Positions 47,446-60,169 of a DNA stretch of 64,000 nucleotides are shown here, one piece after another. The notes below the pieces were generated by a model. That model had not been told where the DNA came from, made no database searches, and saw nothing but the letters and a program-made list of their open reading frames with translations. The position numbers and the translations under genes are program-made. Source of the stretch: Heterodera schachtii (taxonomy: Eukaryota > Nematoda > Chromadorea > Rhabditida > Heteroderidae); assembly GCA_023374025.1 (NCBI GenBank), contig SIJG01000020.1:62001-126000 (forward strand). The letters run 5' to 3'. Numbering within the stretch: the stretch's first letter is position 1; each line of letters begins with the position of its first letter.

Positions 47446-50400
47446 ACCCGTTAAAATAACTTATAAATGCTAATTATTTAAATCAAAATTATGCAAATGT
47501 AATCAAAAAATATAATATGAATTATATGTAAAACTATAATGATGTAATACGTAAGAATTATACAATTATTAAGTCATAGTGTACAAATTTAATTCTAAAT
47601 TAATAAATTAGTTTTACTTAATTAACTTTATTTTAAACTGATTTGAATGGCAAAAAAAATTCGAAAATAAATTCACTAACGAATAAATAAATATAAATAT
47701 AAAAATTCATTTGAGAAAATGCTTACGATAAAATGCAAATTAAAAAATTTAAATTTAAAAAAATAATTTTAGAAAAATTTCATTTTTAATAAATTTGTGG
47801 AACAGTTTAATAGAAAAATTCAGAAATACATTTAAAAAAATAGATAAAGATAACCAATTTATAATTTATAAAAAATAAAAATGTGTTTTTTGAATTTTTT
47901 TTTAATTTAAAGTGTTGTAAAAATTTTGAATTTATTTATTTTTATTTTCTGCCAATTTGGCGCATAAAAAAGCTTTAAATAAAATTGAAATGCTAATTTT
48001 TACAAAAACTGTCGAAAATAAATTTCAATTTAAAAATGTTTTTACATTTAAAAAACTCACATTTAATTTTTCATTCATTATATAATGCCTTTACAGTGAA
48101 CATTTAAAATAAAATTTTTTGAGTCATTTATATTAATGCATAGCGAAAAAAGTCATCGGAAAAAAAAATTTGCGGTTTGACCTTGCACTTCATAAAAGCA
48201 ACACTAAATAAGAAATTAAATTCAAATTTATTTAATTTATTTTGATAATATAAAAATAAGTCATTGTCAAATAGCAATTCTTGATGAAATTCAAAGATAT
48301 TTACAGATAAGAATTAATTCCTTTTCTTAATAAATTAACAACTTCTGAAAAAGTCATTCAAAAGACCGTAAGCAAAAAAAGAAAATTGATTCTCGCAAAT
48401 ATTGTAAAAAGTAAAGAGATTAAAAAAGAAACAATAATTGAATATTTTCTATTTTAATTAAAATGGAAAATAGCATAATTATTAGGACTTTGAATTTAAG
48501 TCAAATGACTTTTTTTGCTGATTCGAAAAAGAAATGTAAAAAATTCTTTCCCTTCAGCTCAGATGAATATATATTTGAAATACAATATAATAATAATGAG
48601 ATTCCATTATAAATATAATTATATATAATATGAAATTTAGGGAAAAGAATGAAGCTGCAAATACTTGAGTAATCCTTAAAATTTAAACAATTATTATATT
48701 CAGAAACATTAAATTGCGCTAAAACATAAAGGTTGTTTTTAGTAAAATGAATTGTCAAATAAATTTTTAATTAATTATAACGAAAAGTAATAAGTAAAAT
48801 ATTTTTAAATAAATTGACTAATAAAATTGGAGTTTTTCAATAACGAAAATTATGTGAAAAAATAATAAAATATTGACAGATACAAAAAAAGAAGTAATAC
48901 GATATGCGGGATAAAAATAAAAAATATTTATTTATTTTAGAAAAGCCAAAAATTAAAAATGCTGAAATAAATGATAAGTTTGTATTTAATACAAATTAAA
49001 TAAATCAAACAAATTAAAATTTATGGATAACTTAAATTACCGTAGTCCAGATCAAACAGTGGGTCTATAGGACATGAGTAAAATTTCGCAAAATTAATAG
49101 AATAAGTATAAATGTTTAATTAATTTTAAATTTTAATTTATTTTGTCAAAAAAAAAAATTAAAATTAATATTTTTCATTTATAAAATTTTTTAATTTCTA
49201 TATTTAAAAATGCTTAATATTAATTGCCAGATACAAAATATAAGCCATAAGATATTTGAGATAAAATTATTAAAAATTATTTTAAATAAAATTTTATTAA
49301 ATCCAAATATTTTAAAATATTTTAATAAAATATTTACAAAATTTAAATTGAAAATTAATATTTTAACATCTTAATGACATTGAGAAATTTAAAAAAAATA
49401 AAAACCGCTTATAAGAACCAATATAATTTACAACAAAAATAAACCGAAAAAGGAATATATTATTTAAAAAATATGTTATTTCTTCTTAATGAAATAAAAA
49501 TATTAAAAGGGTTCAACTAAAAAAAAAAGAGTAAAAACTGATTCACAAAATTTTTTTTAACTTTAATTTATTTGTTGGGAATAGAATTTAAGTCAAATGG
49601 CTTTTTTTATTTGACTCGAAATAGCCTCAAAATATTTTTCAAAATCAACCGGCTTTTTAGGGCAAATAGCGAAACAGAAAACGGGGGACAGTTAATAATT
49701 TTAAATCCATATATTTTGTTATTTACTCATATTTCAATTGATATAATCGAACTAATAAAAAATTATTTATAAAATTTTTTTAAATTAGCAAATCAACGGT
49801 CTCTAATTTTACACCATTTATTTGTCAATTTATGAAAGAAATCCTTTCTATTTAAAAAAACAAAACTGGGTTAAGAATTTATTTTTATTATTTTTTGTTT
49901 TAATTTATTAAATTTTGCCTTAAGCCTCACATCATTGGATCAATTTGTCCGCATATTTTATATTTTATATTATCATATTATCTAATTTAATTTGTCTTCG
50001 AACTGATTTTGAAGGTTTCCAACTTTATGGAGAAAAAATTTTTTATAAAATAATTTCATCATAGACAAATCAATCAAAGATAACTCAACTTTATTTCATC
50101 ACGAACAATTTTGATATTTTAAAACATTGCAATTAAAAGACGATAATTCAAGAATAATAATTATTTAATAAACAGGATTTATTAATGATTGTTAATTATT
50201 TATTTTTTTTAAACACAAAATATATTTTATAATAAAAAAATTTAGAAAACTGCCAAATTTATTTAAAAAAATAAATGAATATTAATAAATAAGGCTATTA
50301 GTTATCTTTGAAAGATACATTTAAAAATGAAAAACGTTCAAATTGCTTATTACTTGAAAATTTGTTTAAAATATTTATTAAAAAATTTCAAAACGCGAAG

Positions 50401-51900
50401 AAAAATTCTTAAGAATAAAAATATGAAAACTAATAAAGCATTAAATATGTGATAGTGAAAAAACCCACGTCCATAAACAATCAGTTTTTAGCAAAGGCCA
50501 ATTTTTAAATAAAATCTACACTTAAACAAAAAATTCAAAATTTTTTTCCTAAAAAATAATTTTTTGATTTGTAAATTTCTACTATAAATAATAAAAAAAT
50601 TATATGACAATAAAATTTTTGTATGCACAACAAAATGAATATAAAAGGGAGCGTACTTGTAATAAAAAATTGTGATTTTTAATAAAATGTGTTAATCTAT
50701 TTTTTACTTTATTATTTTTTTTTATCATGATATTTATTAATAATTTTAACAATTTTATTTTTAATCATTTATGAATTTTCATTTTGTCTCATAAATTTTT
50801 CATGTTTAAGAATTAAAAAATTTATGCTTCCCTTGGAATGAATGAATATAAATAATATTTCTTCATAATATTCAAAATTTGGAGTTTTTTCATTGGTTCT
50901 GTTTTTTCAGTTGGATAAAATCATATATTTTACGTTATTACACACGATTTTAAACGTTTTATGTTTTCTTATCATATGATTGGCTAAATTTTATTTATTT
51001 TAGTAAATTTGATTAAATTTTAAAATTATTTTTAAAATTGTCATTTCAAGAGAATTTTTGAAAAATCAATTTTCTGAATTTTAAGTTAATTATCTTTATC
51101 TAAACAACTCTGGTTGTTTAAATTTGTCTCCTTATTGAGGCCACAGTTTTGAGGTGGCGATTGATTATGCTTTTTTTCCTTTTGCAGTAAATTATTATGC
51201 AAATTTATTATGTCAATTTTCAAATTAAACCATGTTGAATACGATGACAAATTAACATTCTCTGTGTCGTCATATTTAGTTGATTTTTTAAAGATTTATT
51301 TATTTTTATATTAATAATTAATTAATGTACATGTTTAAAAACTGAGTAAAATTTTTAAATATTTCCTTTTTGTAAATCTTTTACTTATATGATTTATTAA
51401 ATTTACAATCATTTGGAATTTTATTATTTGTAAAATATACAATTTATTTTTTATTTGATTTTTCTATTTTCGAGGTTTTCATTCGTTCAGTTTACTTCTT
51501 ATATATTATTTCAAAAATTCAAAAAAAAAATTATTTTATTTTTTGTTTTCAAAGTGATAGAATATATAATTTTCTTTTTCAATTCTTTCATTTTTTTTTT
51601 ATCTTTGCTAATAATTATTTTTAAGTTACTTTCCTTTATTTCACCTTTCGCACCTTTCACTTAAAAATAAAGTAATTTTGAATTAATATTTTTTAGGCAA
51701 ACCTTTTTTTTAGAGTTGAAATTCATGAATTTTTGTATCTTTTCATTAATATGAATAGGATTTAAATCAAGAGAAGGATGGATAATATATATTATATGGA
51801 TGTAAATCTGGATTTATTCATATTTAAATGTAAATTTTGTACATTTATTGCGCGAAGATTAGAGTAAGAACTAAAAAAGCTTTATAAATTATTTTTTTAA
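47446..51900. other. A+T desert with a strand switch near 50.6 kb
   Basis: A-rich to about 50.5 kb, then T-rich. 49035-49075 (accgtagtccagatcaaac, gtgggtctataggacatg) may be another reversed cassette with lost boxes. 51138-51170 (gaggccacagttttgaggtg) is a small patch. Frames at 48501-48758, 49572-49772 and 51455-51664 are composition-driven. No gene. Confidence 0.5.
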
Positions 51901-51990
51901 AGCAAAAAAAGGTGTCGCCCAGGGAGCGGTACCGATCCAAGCCAAAATCCAGGGATAGTCCGTACGGTGAAGAGCCTGCCAAAATGCGAA
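51901..51990. other. G+C island with two 8-bp palindromes
   Basis: ggtgtcgcccagggagcggt, accgatccaagccaaaatcc, agggatagtccgtacggtga, agagcctgcc. It contains the perfect palindromes CGGTACCG (51927-51934) and CCGTACGG (51960-51967). It is one of the most G+C-rich single-copy stretches in the window outside the word repeats. No tRNA arms or T-loop motif, and no open frame beyond about 25 codons. Unidentified; it may be a site-specific element remnant or an RNA gene. Confidence 0.45.
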
Positions 51991-52366
51991 TTTTTGATTA
52001 TTTTTTTGCTTTTTGGTTACCTACCAAAAATTAAAGTGATAAGATAAAACTAAATCAATGCTTAAATATCATTTAGTCAATAGAATTTTAATTATATTTA
52101 TATTTTTTAATCATTTAAATTTTAGGCCGATTTCAACAATCACTGGTCTAATGATACAAAATATACATAATAAATAATTATTAAAATATACTTAATTAAA
52201 CTTTGATCTAATTTAAAAAAAAATTGTTTATTAAATTTTGTATTAATTATTAAGAATTTCGTTTAAATTATTATTTTTAATTTATTTATATTTTTTTACA
52301 AATTAAAAATAAATATTTAATAATTTACATAAAAACGGAATGAAATAATACAAATTAATTAAATTA
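51991..52366. other. A+T sequence, nothing recognised
   Basis: T-rich and A-rich runs without a second copy or signal that I could identify. Confidence 0.6.
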
Positions 52367-52641
52367 TACTTTCTTGACGATCATCGAAGATCTATTTTTT
52401 GACCATCCCGAAGATCGAATCTGTATTGGCGTTTTAAATTTTCATTTTCGGTTTTTTAATGAAAATTTATTATGTTTTTAATGAAAATTTATTTAATTTT
52501 ATGTGCAATTTTCATATGTTTCTTATAAAATTTGTTAAATATAACTTTTAGTGGTTTATCACATTAAACAAAACATGCTTGAATTATTAAAATGTCGTAT
52601 TTTAAAAGTTTATTTTAATTGAAAACTTTTTAAAGAAAACA
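52367..52641 (+). repeat. Dispersed repeat, inverted partner of 11632-11915
   Basis: tatactttcttgacgatcat, cgaagatc, ccatcccgaagatcgaatct, gtattggcgttttaaatttt, tatgtgcaattttcatatg, ttagtggtttatcacatt. Matches the partner on the opposite strand over the full length. It carries one extra duplicated ttaatgaaaattta unit (about 52460-52490). Confidence 0.85.
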
Positions 52642-53100
52642 ATTTTAAGCTATTAAAAAAATGCATAATGTATAGATATTAATTTATTTTTGAAATGTTT
52701 GAATTGCATATTTTAATCAAAATTGAAATATTTACAAAAGGATTTATAATGACAATTTTAAAAAAAAATTTTCGATAGCAAATGAATAAAATGATAAAAC
52801 ACTTTAAAAATTATTATTAATTATTAGTTTGGGAATATTTTTTTAAATTATGAATTTTAGCCTTTTTTCTTTTTTATAAAATAAAGGGCCATCAATTAAT
52901 TACCCACTTATAACTTTCTTATGTATGTTGTGAGTTTTCTTAGGACATTTTCTTCTTAAATTGGACAAGTTCCGTTAATTCTCTAATTAAATAATATTCC
53001 GTTGATAGTCATTTTTAAATTTAAATTATTTACGCTTTTCGTCATTAATTTTTTAAATTCTTATTTATTTACTTAATATTTTTAAAATAAAAAGTATTTT
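52642..53100. other. A+T sequence, nothing recognised
   Basis: T-rich; one short patch at 52890-52930 (ccatcaattaattacccac). No gene. Confidence 0.6.
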
Positions 53101-53390
53101 CCAATTTCAATATTTAAATTATTTATTATATTATTTTATTCATTTTTGTACTTTTCTGATTAATTTTTTGAACCGTGTTTGTTATTCAGCTCATAAATAT
53201 TATTTATAAATTATTTTTTTTTACCTTTTTCCTTTAAGAATAATTTTTGGTTTGATTTTTCCTCTTTAAAATTTATTTTTCATACTTTTGAATTTTTTAC
53301 AATACATTCTATTATTTATTTTGTTTAATTACTTATATGCACCAGCTTTGAGACGGAGAAAGGTTTCATATTTATAAATTATTGGCTTAA
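53101..53390 (+). repeat. Dispersed repeat, inverted partner of 42901-43193
   Basis: ccaatttcaatatttaaatt, gtacttttctgattaatttt, cagctcataaatattattta, ttacaatacattctattatt, then agctttgagacggagaaagg with tttcatatttataaattatt. One extra T tract relative to the partner. Confidence 0.88.
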
Positions 53391-55365
53391 ATTTATTCCG
53401 CCTTTTCTATATTAATAAATATTTTTTCCTGTGGGCTTTTTCTAGTTTTTTAAAATTACTTTTTTTTGGAATAAATTTTATAATGTTTTTTAGTAAGTCA
53501 AATTATTTAATAAATTTCTCGTTAACAGTCATAATAAAAGATTATTTATTTTTTACTTTTTATTTTATTTATTTTTAAATGTTTTAAGATTCGATATCCA
53601 ATTAATTTCGAATTTAAGGCATTTAGTTTTTTTAATTCGTACGAAATGATTCTTTATTATTCAAAATTATTTTCTAAATAAATAATTTGAACACAGAAAA
53701 TATGTACTAAAAGGGTCAATAATGATGACCAGATTCAGTTTTAAATTATTATAATTTCTAACTAAAATATTTTATTTTAATTTTTACTTATTTTTATTTA
53801 ATTGCTATTTTTGTTTTCGATAGATTTTTTCTTAAACATATATTTTGATTCTAGTAATTTTTTAAGTTCATCGTTTTGTATGGTAAAAAATTATTGTTTC
53901 ATTATGTTTTAACGAAGAAAAAAAGTAAATGAATAAATTAGAATGAAAGGAAATTTCATAAGAAATTAATGAAAAATAAACGGTTATTTATGCCTAAGTT
54001 TAAATTTAATTTTTTAATACAAATAAATAATGAAAAATTTATAATTAAATATATCAATTAAAAATTTATATTTTTTAATAATTTATGTATTCCACAGTTG
54101 GCTTGAAATTATTCTCTCTTTTAAATTAAATTGAGCTAAACTTTTGTTTCATTTATTAGTGTGAGGAATAATTTCTATCATTATGCCAAAAAATTCATTT
54201 AAAAATTCATAGAAAATCAAATAATAATTATTTTAACGGCTTTCGTAAAAAGGCTTTTTTAAAATTAAAATTTTTCTAATTTTTAATGATTTATGCAAAT
54301 TTGACAAAATAATAAATTCTTAAAAGCTATTAAAATTATTTAACCTCATTGACTAACTTTACTAATTTCATTAAATTTTTTATAGATTATTAGCATTTTC
54401 ATTCTATTTCTTTGGTGAATTTAGTTTTTTTGTTATTTTAACAATTAAACATTTAACTTGAAAAAACGAAAATAAAACAAAATTCTTGTCTAGACATTTG
54501 AAAAATGGTCGTTCTTTGAGATGATAAATTATATAAAAAATTTTTATTATTTGGTATTGCATTCAATGTTTATTATTCTTATATAATCTTTGATTTTTAT
54601 AATTTTATGTGTTAGATTAAGCTCGTTCAGTTTAATTTATATCATTTTTAATTATTATCTTTAATTATTTAATTATTTCATAGGAAATTAAAACAATTAA
54701 TTAATTTTTTCAGTGAAAGATATCTATTTATTTAAAAATCAAAAAAAATAAATTTGGTACTAAAATAAATAATTTTCATAACTTTCATATTTTTCATTTT
54801 TTTAGCTTTGTTTAAATTTATTAATTCTATTATTTTAAATTTTAAATTTTATTTGTTTATTGATTCTTATACATATTTATTATAATTTAAACATTTTTTA
54901 CTATCTATTTATATAGAAACTCTTAATATTTTGAAGCAATGCATGGAAAAGAATTTTCACTTTTAATTATACAATTTAAATTTCTTTTTCTTTAGATTTA
55001 CCAAAAATTAAAGAATAATTATTTGATGTTTTTTAGAGCATAAATATTCAAAAATTATTCAATTTTTTAGTGAGTTTCAGTAGATGAAATTTTTAAATTA
55101 AATTTTTATTAGCTTAATTTTATGAGCAGTGAAAAATACTTAGTAAAATCATAAAAAAATAATGTTTTACAAATTGAAACTGGCATTTTAAGTGAAAAGA
55201 CCTTTAATAATTAAGCAAAATTATTAGATGCGCAAAAATTTTCGAATGTAAAACAAGAAATTTAGAGAATGTTTACGTGTTTATCTAATACGTATTTATA
55301 TATCAAAATATTCATATAAAATAATGTTATATATAGATTCATTAATTTAGTCTTCAAATCCCAGT
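53391..55365. other. A+T desert, T-rich strand, no gene seen
   Basis: Low-complexity sequence throughout, without G+C islands of note and without convincing open frames. Confidence 0.6.
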
Positions 55366-55460
55366 GTCGGTGCTTTCAGCACCGTCTGACCCCCCTCCCA
55401 CATGTTCTGAAAAATGTTTGAAAAAGCGCGTGCTCTAAAAAAAGACGTACCCTTTCCCAA
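55366..55460. other. G+C patch with a GGTGC/GCACC hairpin
   Basis: ccagtgtcggtgctttcagc, accgtctgacccccctccca, then gcgcgtgctctaaaaaaaga. GGTGC TTTCA GCACC forms a 5-bp stem. It may be a very worn member of the stem-loop family or an unrelated element. Confidence 0.4.
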
Positions 55461-55527
55461 AAATGTTTTAAAATAATGTAAAATGACACGAAAGAAGAAT
55501 ATTAAAATAATTAGAAAATTTTATTGT

Positions 55528-55610
55528 TAGGGCTCGGAAAAACATATATAAAACCGCAAAATATAGAGATAAAATGGCAAAAATATAGACATAATTTTAC
55601 AAAATTTGAA
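55528..55610 (+). repeat. Possible word-repeat element, word aaatataga
   Basis: Starts tagggctcggaaaaacata and repeats aaaatatagagata and aaaatatagacata. The TAGGGCT start resembles the MITE at 38452. No matching right end found. Confidence 0.4.
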
Positions 55611-56559
55611 TGTGTAATTTCTCTAATTTCTTCAAATTCACTAAACGTTAAGTAAAAAGTTAAAATTTTCTAAAAAAGATATTAAAAATCATTTTAGAAG
55701 AACAACAATGGCAAAGTTTAAAAATTGAAATATGTTCAATATTTAAAATAATAATAATTCATAGCCACTATAATCATGTTAATATGAACATATGGATTCA
55801 GTAAAGATCAAAAAAACATATTTTTTTTAAGAAAAATTAAATTTCAATTTATTTTGCTTAAAAATATGCTTTTACATTTATAATATTTGTCCTTTATTGT
55901 ACTTTAAATAATTCGTTCTTTATGATAATTTTATTTTGCTTCTTGGCGATTTCATGTGCTATAGTTAGAAGTGTGAGAATGGAAAATTCTTTAGTTAATT
56001 CATTAATTTTTTTATTATGATTTAAATTATGTTTGAATGTCTGCAATTTAAAAATGTAAAGTCCGGATTTTTGATATTTTTTTTGCGGTTTATTTTATGT
56101 CAGAAGCATTTGCTTTATTATAAATTTTATTGTAGATTTGCAAGTTTAATATTTAATTTATTTTATTTTGTAATTCAAATAAGTAATTTTATTATTTGTT
56201 TACTAATATATTTCAACATTTCCAAAGTTATTCTATTAAATAAAAAATAAATTAATTAACAAAATTGTGCGGCAAAGAATAAAAATTAGAAAGTTAAATA
56301 TTAATAAACACAATTTTTATTTATATATTTTTTAGATAATTTACCACTAATTATTACGGTTTTGATTATTTTCTTCTTATTGGTCTCATCTTTATTTGCG
56401 ATAATTCTGCTTTTTGCTGATTCTCTCTTGTTTATTGATAAACCTTCTTACTTTTTTAACTTATCTTTTGGAAATGGAGTTAAACAAGTGAAATAAATCA
56501 TATAACACATTAAGATAACTCAATACAAAATAAATTCTCCAATAATAATAATGTTAAAA
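55611..56559. other. A+T desert, no gene seen
   Basis: The frame at 56029-56250 is Phe/Leu/Ile/Tyr-rich and unconvincing. No repeat pair identified. Confidence 0.55.
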
Positions 56560-56715
56560 TTTTCGGAATGCCTTTGTGCCACGGCTCCGTTCTAATAATT
56601 ATTTCTGGATTAAAAATTTTATTTACAAATTTTGGACTTTTTTACATATTTCGGAATTTTTCTTATATTTATATACATATTTCGACTATTTTTGTAAATA
56701 TTTTGATAGCCCTAC
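56560..56715 (+). repeat. Fragment of the TAGGGCTGC MITE family
   Basis: ggacttttttacatatttcg, gaatttttcttatatttata and tacatatttcgactattttt, ending gatagcccta. The order and words match 38560-38969. The left end is missing, and cgaatgcctttgtgccacgg-like sequence (56567-56595) lies there instead. Confidence 0.65.
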
Positions 56716-56835
56716 TAATTATTTATGAAAGCTTTTAAGAACATGAATTTATTTTTTCATAAATTAAAAATTCTAATAAATTTAGTTTATTGCTTAATTT
56801 ATATAATTGTTGTATATTTTTTTTATTTAAAAAAC

Positions 56836-56985
56836 TTGCGGGGATAAATTTTTGTGAACTTTTCCTTCGCCAGTGCTTTGTCTCTTAATTATGCATTTTT
56901 CATGTGTTTTCGCCTTTTACGTCTGCTTTTGCCATAATTAATTTTCGAACACAACCTCGAGGAGATAGAAGACTTTTGAGTACAT
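56836..56985. other. Unassigned patch with more balanced base use
   Basis: cttgcggggataaatttttg, cttcgccagtgctttgtctc, cgccttttacgtctgctttt, aacacaacctcgaggagata. About 150 bp, no second copy in the window, no recognised family. Confidence 0.35.
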
Positions 56986-57099
56986 TTTCTGCTATTTATT
57001 GTATGCGAGTTCACATTTTTTCAAATTTTATTTAAATGACCATTCCAAGGTCCAACGGGAAAAGTTGCTTTCATTCTTTTGTATTTAATAGTTATAATT

Positions 57100-57632
57100 A
57101 GAGACCGACTAAAAAGGCACCAAAAATCGCGAAAAAGGCACATTTTTGGTCATTTAAATGATAATTAAATACTTTATAATGTTTTTCGAAGAAGGAAATT
57201 TTTAAACCTAAAATTTTTTATCAAGAAAAACAAAATGAAATTTTGGCGATCAATTTTTGAGAAATTTTTTTAATTCTTAGGGGTGTATTTTCTGAAAAAT
57301 TTTTAGATCATTTCTTAGGGGTGTATTTTTGAAAAAAATATGAATTCTTAGGGGGTGTATTTTCTAAAAAAATTTTCGGTTCATTTCTTAGGGGTGTATT
57401 TTCCTGATTTTATCGCATTTTTAATGGAATTTTTCGGAAAAAACGCCAAAAAGGCAAAAAACGGCAAAATGCCAAAAAAGGCATTTAAGGCACGAAAATC
57501 CCGAAAAAGGCAAAAAAAGGCATAATAAAAGTCCGTAGAAGCCTTAAACCTAGTGGAAAATGCGTTATTTATGTCAATATATCGGAACTAGTGCGCAGAA
57601 AAAAAGGCATCTGCCTCAAAAGTCGGTCTCTA
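57100..57632 (-). mobile_element. hAT-type MITE, copy B, with 8-bp target duplication
   Basis: Bounded by TAGAGACCGAC and GTCGGTCTCTA and flanked by the perfect 8-bp duplication gttataat (57092-57099 and 57633-57640). The reverse complement matches copy A at 27607 from end to end, including ctgcgcactagttccgatat, aaataacgcattttccacta, tgcctttttcgggattttcg and cttaaatgcc. It is about 94 bp shorter than copy A. The inner spacer attcttaggggtgtattttc occurs several times. No transposase. Confidence 0.93.
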
Positions 57633-57806
57633 GTTATAATTTCCCTTTGATAAACTGCAAATTATGAAATGAAACAAAGAAAAACAATATTTATTTATTA
57701 TATTATATTTAATCTGTGGAAAAAACGAAAAATATGTATATATTTTTTGTTTTTAATGTAAAAGAAATGCAATTATATTTATTTTATAGGAAGTTTTAAT
57801 TAATTA

Positions 57807-57864
57807 TTCCTGACGGATGTTCGAGTTTTGAGGACAACGTTCTGACGCTCGCATTTTGTCGTTG
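57807..57864 (+). repeat. Variable cassette (locus f)
   Basis: Left box attattcctgac ends at 57814, then a 34-bp middle containing gttcgagttttgaggacaac, then right box tcgcattttgtcgttg at 57849-57864 and a T10 run. It lies about 170 bp downstream of hAT copy B. The usual upstream block is not directly before it; a free copy of that block follows at 57918. Confidence 0.8.
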
Positions 57865-57917
57865 ATTTTTTTTTTATTGTATTTATGTGAAATTTAAAAA
57901 TATTTTCAAGTAGTAAT

Positions 57918-57990
57918 AAATCATCTTTTATTTTATTTTATTTGGTTTAGTAAAAAGCCACATTAGTTTATTTTTTTGATATTATTATTC
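57918..57990 (+). repeat. Cassette upstream block without a G+C middle
   Basis: aatcatcttttattttattt, tatttggtttagtaaaaagc, cacattagtttatttttttg, then attattattcttatcc. This is the block seen before loci c and d, including the left box in the form TTCTTATC, but it is followed by plain A+T sequence. The middle has been lost or was never gained. Confidence 0.7.
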
Positions 57991-59949
57991 TTATCCATGA
58001 TTTTAATTTTTGTTTAATATTTACTTTTATTTCTATGGCATTGAGTTTTTTGTTTCTTATTTTTTTCACATTTAATCCGTAATTTTTCGTTTGATTAAAA
58101 TTTTTTGAGTAAAATATAAATGTAAAACAAATTTGCAGTTAATTTTGATATATATAAAAAATTTTTTGTGAGTTAAAATTACTTATTGCATATATAAAGA
58201 TCTTTTTTACAGAATATATTTTTGATGCTTAATTTTTGTTATTTTAAAAATTAAAATTCAAATTTCCAATATTATTTATTGAATATTAACTCATCCTTTT
58301 TCAAAGTTTCTTTATTATTATGATATATAATTTTGTATGTGATCGTTTAAATTTTACAATAACACTTAATATAAAGCTTATAATTTCTTGTTGAGTGGTT
58401 ATTTTCCTTAATGCATAATGATATTTTTTCAACTACTTTTCCTGAATTTAACCACGATTTTGTTTTTTTAAGGTGGTGGGGGTTCTGTTTTTTATAGCAA
58501 ATATTATAGATAATTTATTTTACAATAAACTTTATTACCATTTCTTATAGAATTTTCAAAATTTTCCACTTTCTTTTTCTTCATTATTGTTTTTCATGTA
58601 TTATTTGAATTTACCATTATTAAGAATTAATTAAATAACATAAAATTCTTAAAATAATTTATTTTATTCACAAAAATTAATTTATCCTTTTTACTTTAAT
58701 TCACAATTCATTATGATATTTAAAAGAAATTCAGACAATTAATAATATTATTAGTAATTTCCATTTTCTTAATCATTTTTTGTATTTATAAAAAATGGGA
58801 TGAAATTCATTTTATTTTTAACTTTTACAATTAATTATAAATTTATTTTTGTTGCAATAATCTTATTTTTTTAAAAGCATGATAAATTGCAAATGTTTTT
58901 TTTAAACTTTTTCAATTTTTTTAGTCTCATATATATTTTAAAATTAAACAAATTATGTTTCCAATGAATTCATTTTGCTCGTTGATTTCTCCAATAAAGC
59001 TGTTTCGTAAACGGCTGGAATATGTAAATGATATTTAAAATTAATTAATAAGTTCTGAAACAAAGAAACGGACCAATCATTTAATCAATGTTTTAATATT
59101 GTTTTTTAAAATTTTAATAATATACTTTAATATTTTTTTGTGATTATTATACTTTCTCTGTATTATTGGCTAATTAAGAAAAAACTAATTTAAATACTTA
59201 TTGAATTAAACAATTATAAATTTAATTGTAGTTTCGTAGCGCATTAATTATATTTCTTTACATTTACTTTTTGATAGTTCTGAATGCGTCGGTCCCTTTT
59301 AAATTAACTTTAGAACATAATCTTTTGGTTTTTAAATACTTTTTCTTAATGATTTATGAAAGGTTCTTCGTGATTAATTTAAACTATTCTTCTTCTCGGG
59401 TTGGCCATAAACGCATATAATTTAAAAGAGTTATTCATTTTTTTTAAATTAAATATAATTTTGTTAATTTTCTTCTTTTGCATATCGGTGTGCTGATGTT
59501 TTATCATTATTTCTCGCATTTATAATTTTTTATTTCTGAATTTATTTATTAAAAAATTTTTGCATTTTTATTTTTCGCCATAACATTAATTTTTCTCAGT
59601 CTCATTAATTTATTCGTATCTTGGGAATTTCATTACTTTTAATAAATAATTTATCACAAGCATTTTCTTTGGAAAATACGTGAATTAATTTGAATCTGAT
59701 GATATTATTATTGTTTAATAAATATTTTAAATTTTTGGCAATTTATATTTTCGTGAAATATTATGTGCATTTAATATTTTGCATGGTAAACTTGTCAATT
59801 TGAGATTTTCTTTTGCTCATTGATTTGAATTTTAAGCATTTTTTCTATAAATTTAAATAAAGACTTTATATATATAAATTATATTTATTCATAAAAATTA
59901 ATAATAGTAATCTGTATCTTAATCTTTTTATCAGATTATTTATCAATTA
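57991..59949. other. A+T desert, T-rich strand
   Basis: Minor patches at 58470-58485 (aggtggtgggggttctg), 58990-59020 (gctgtttcgtaaacggctgg, an imperfect inverted pair) and 59278-59300 (ctgaatgcgtcggtccc). No gene. Confidence 0.55.
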
Positions 59950-60012
59950 TTCTTGACGAATCTCGTACGTATGCTGTCGAGGCGACGAACGAATGGTCAC
60001 AATTGGTCATTT
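59950..60012 (+). repeat. Variable cassette (locus g)
   Basis: atcaattattcttgac ends at 59957. The 39-bp middle is rich in CG dinucleotides (ctcgtacgtatgctgtcgag, then gcgacgaacgaatgg). Right box tcacaattggtcattt. The flank cagattatttatcaatt is shared in type with loci h and e. Confidence 0.75.
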
Positions 60013-60169
60013 AATTTTAATTTATTTTAAACAATTTTTCTTGTCAACTCTTCCGACAAATTTCTTTTTCAAAATGGTTTTTTTGAGCTAAGTAACAAAT
60101 ATTTGTAATAATTTACTTTAATAAAACCCTTACATTTAAATTATTATAAAATTCTTATTTTTGTATTTT

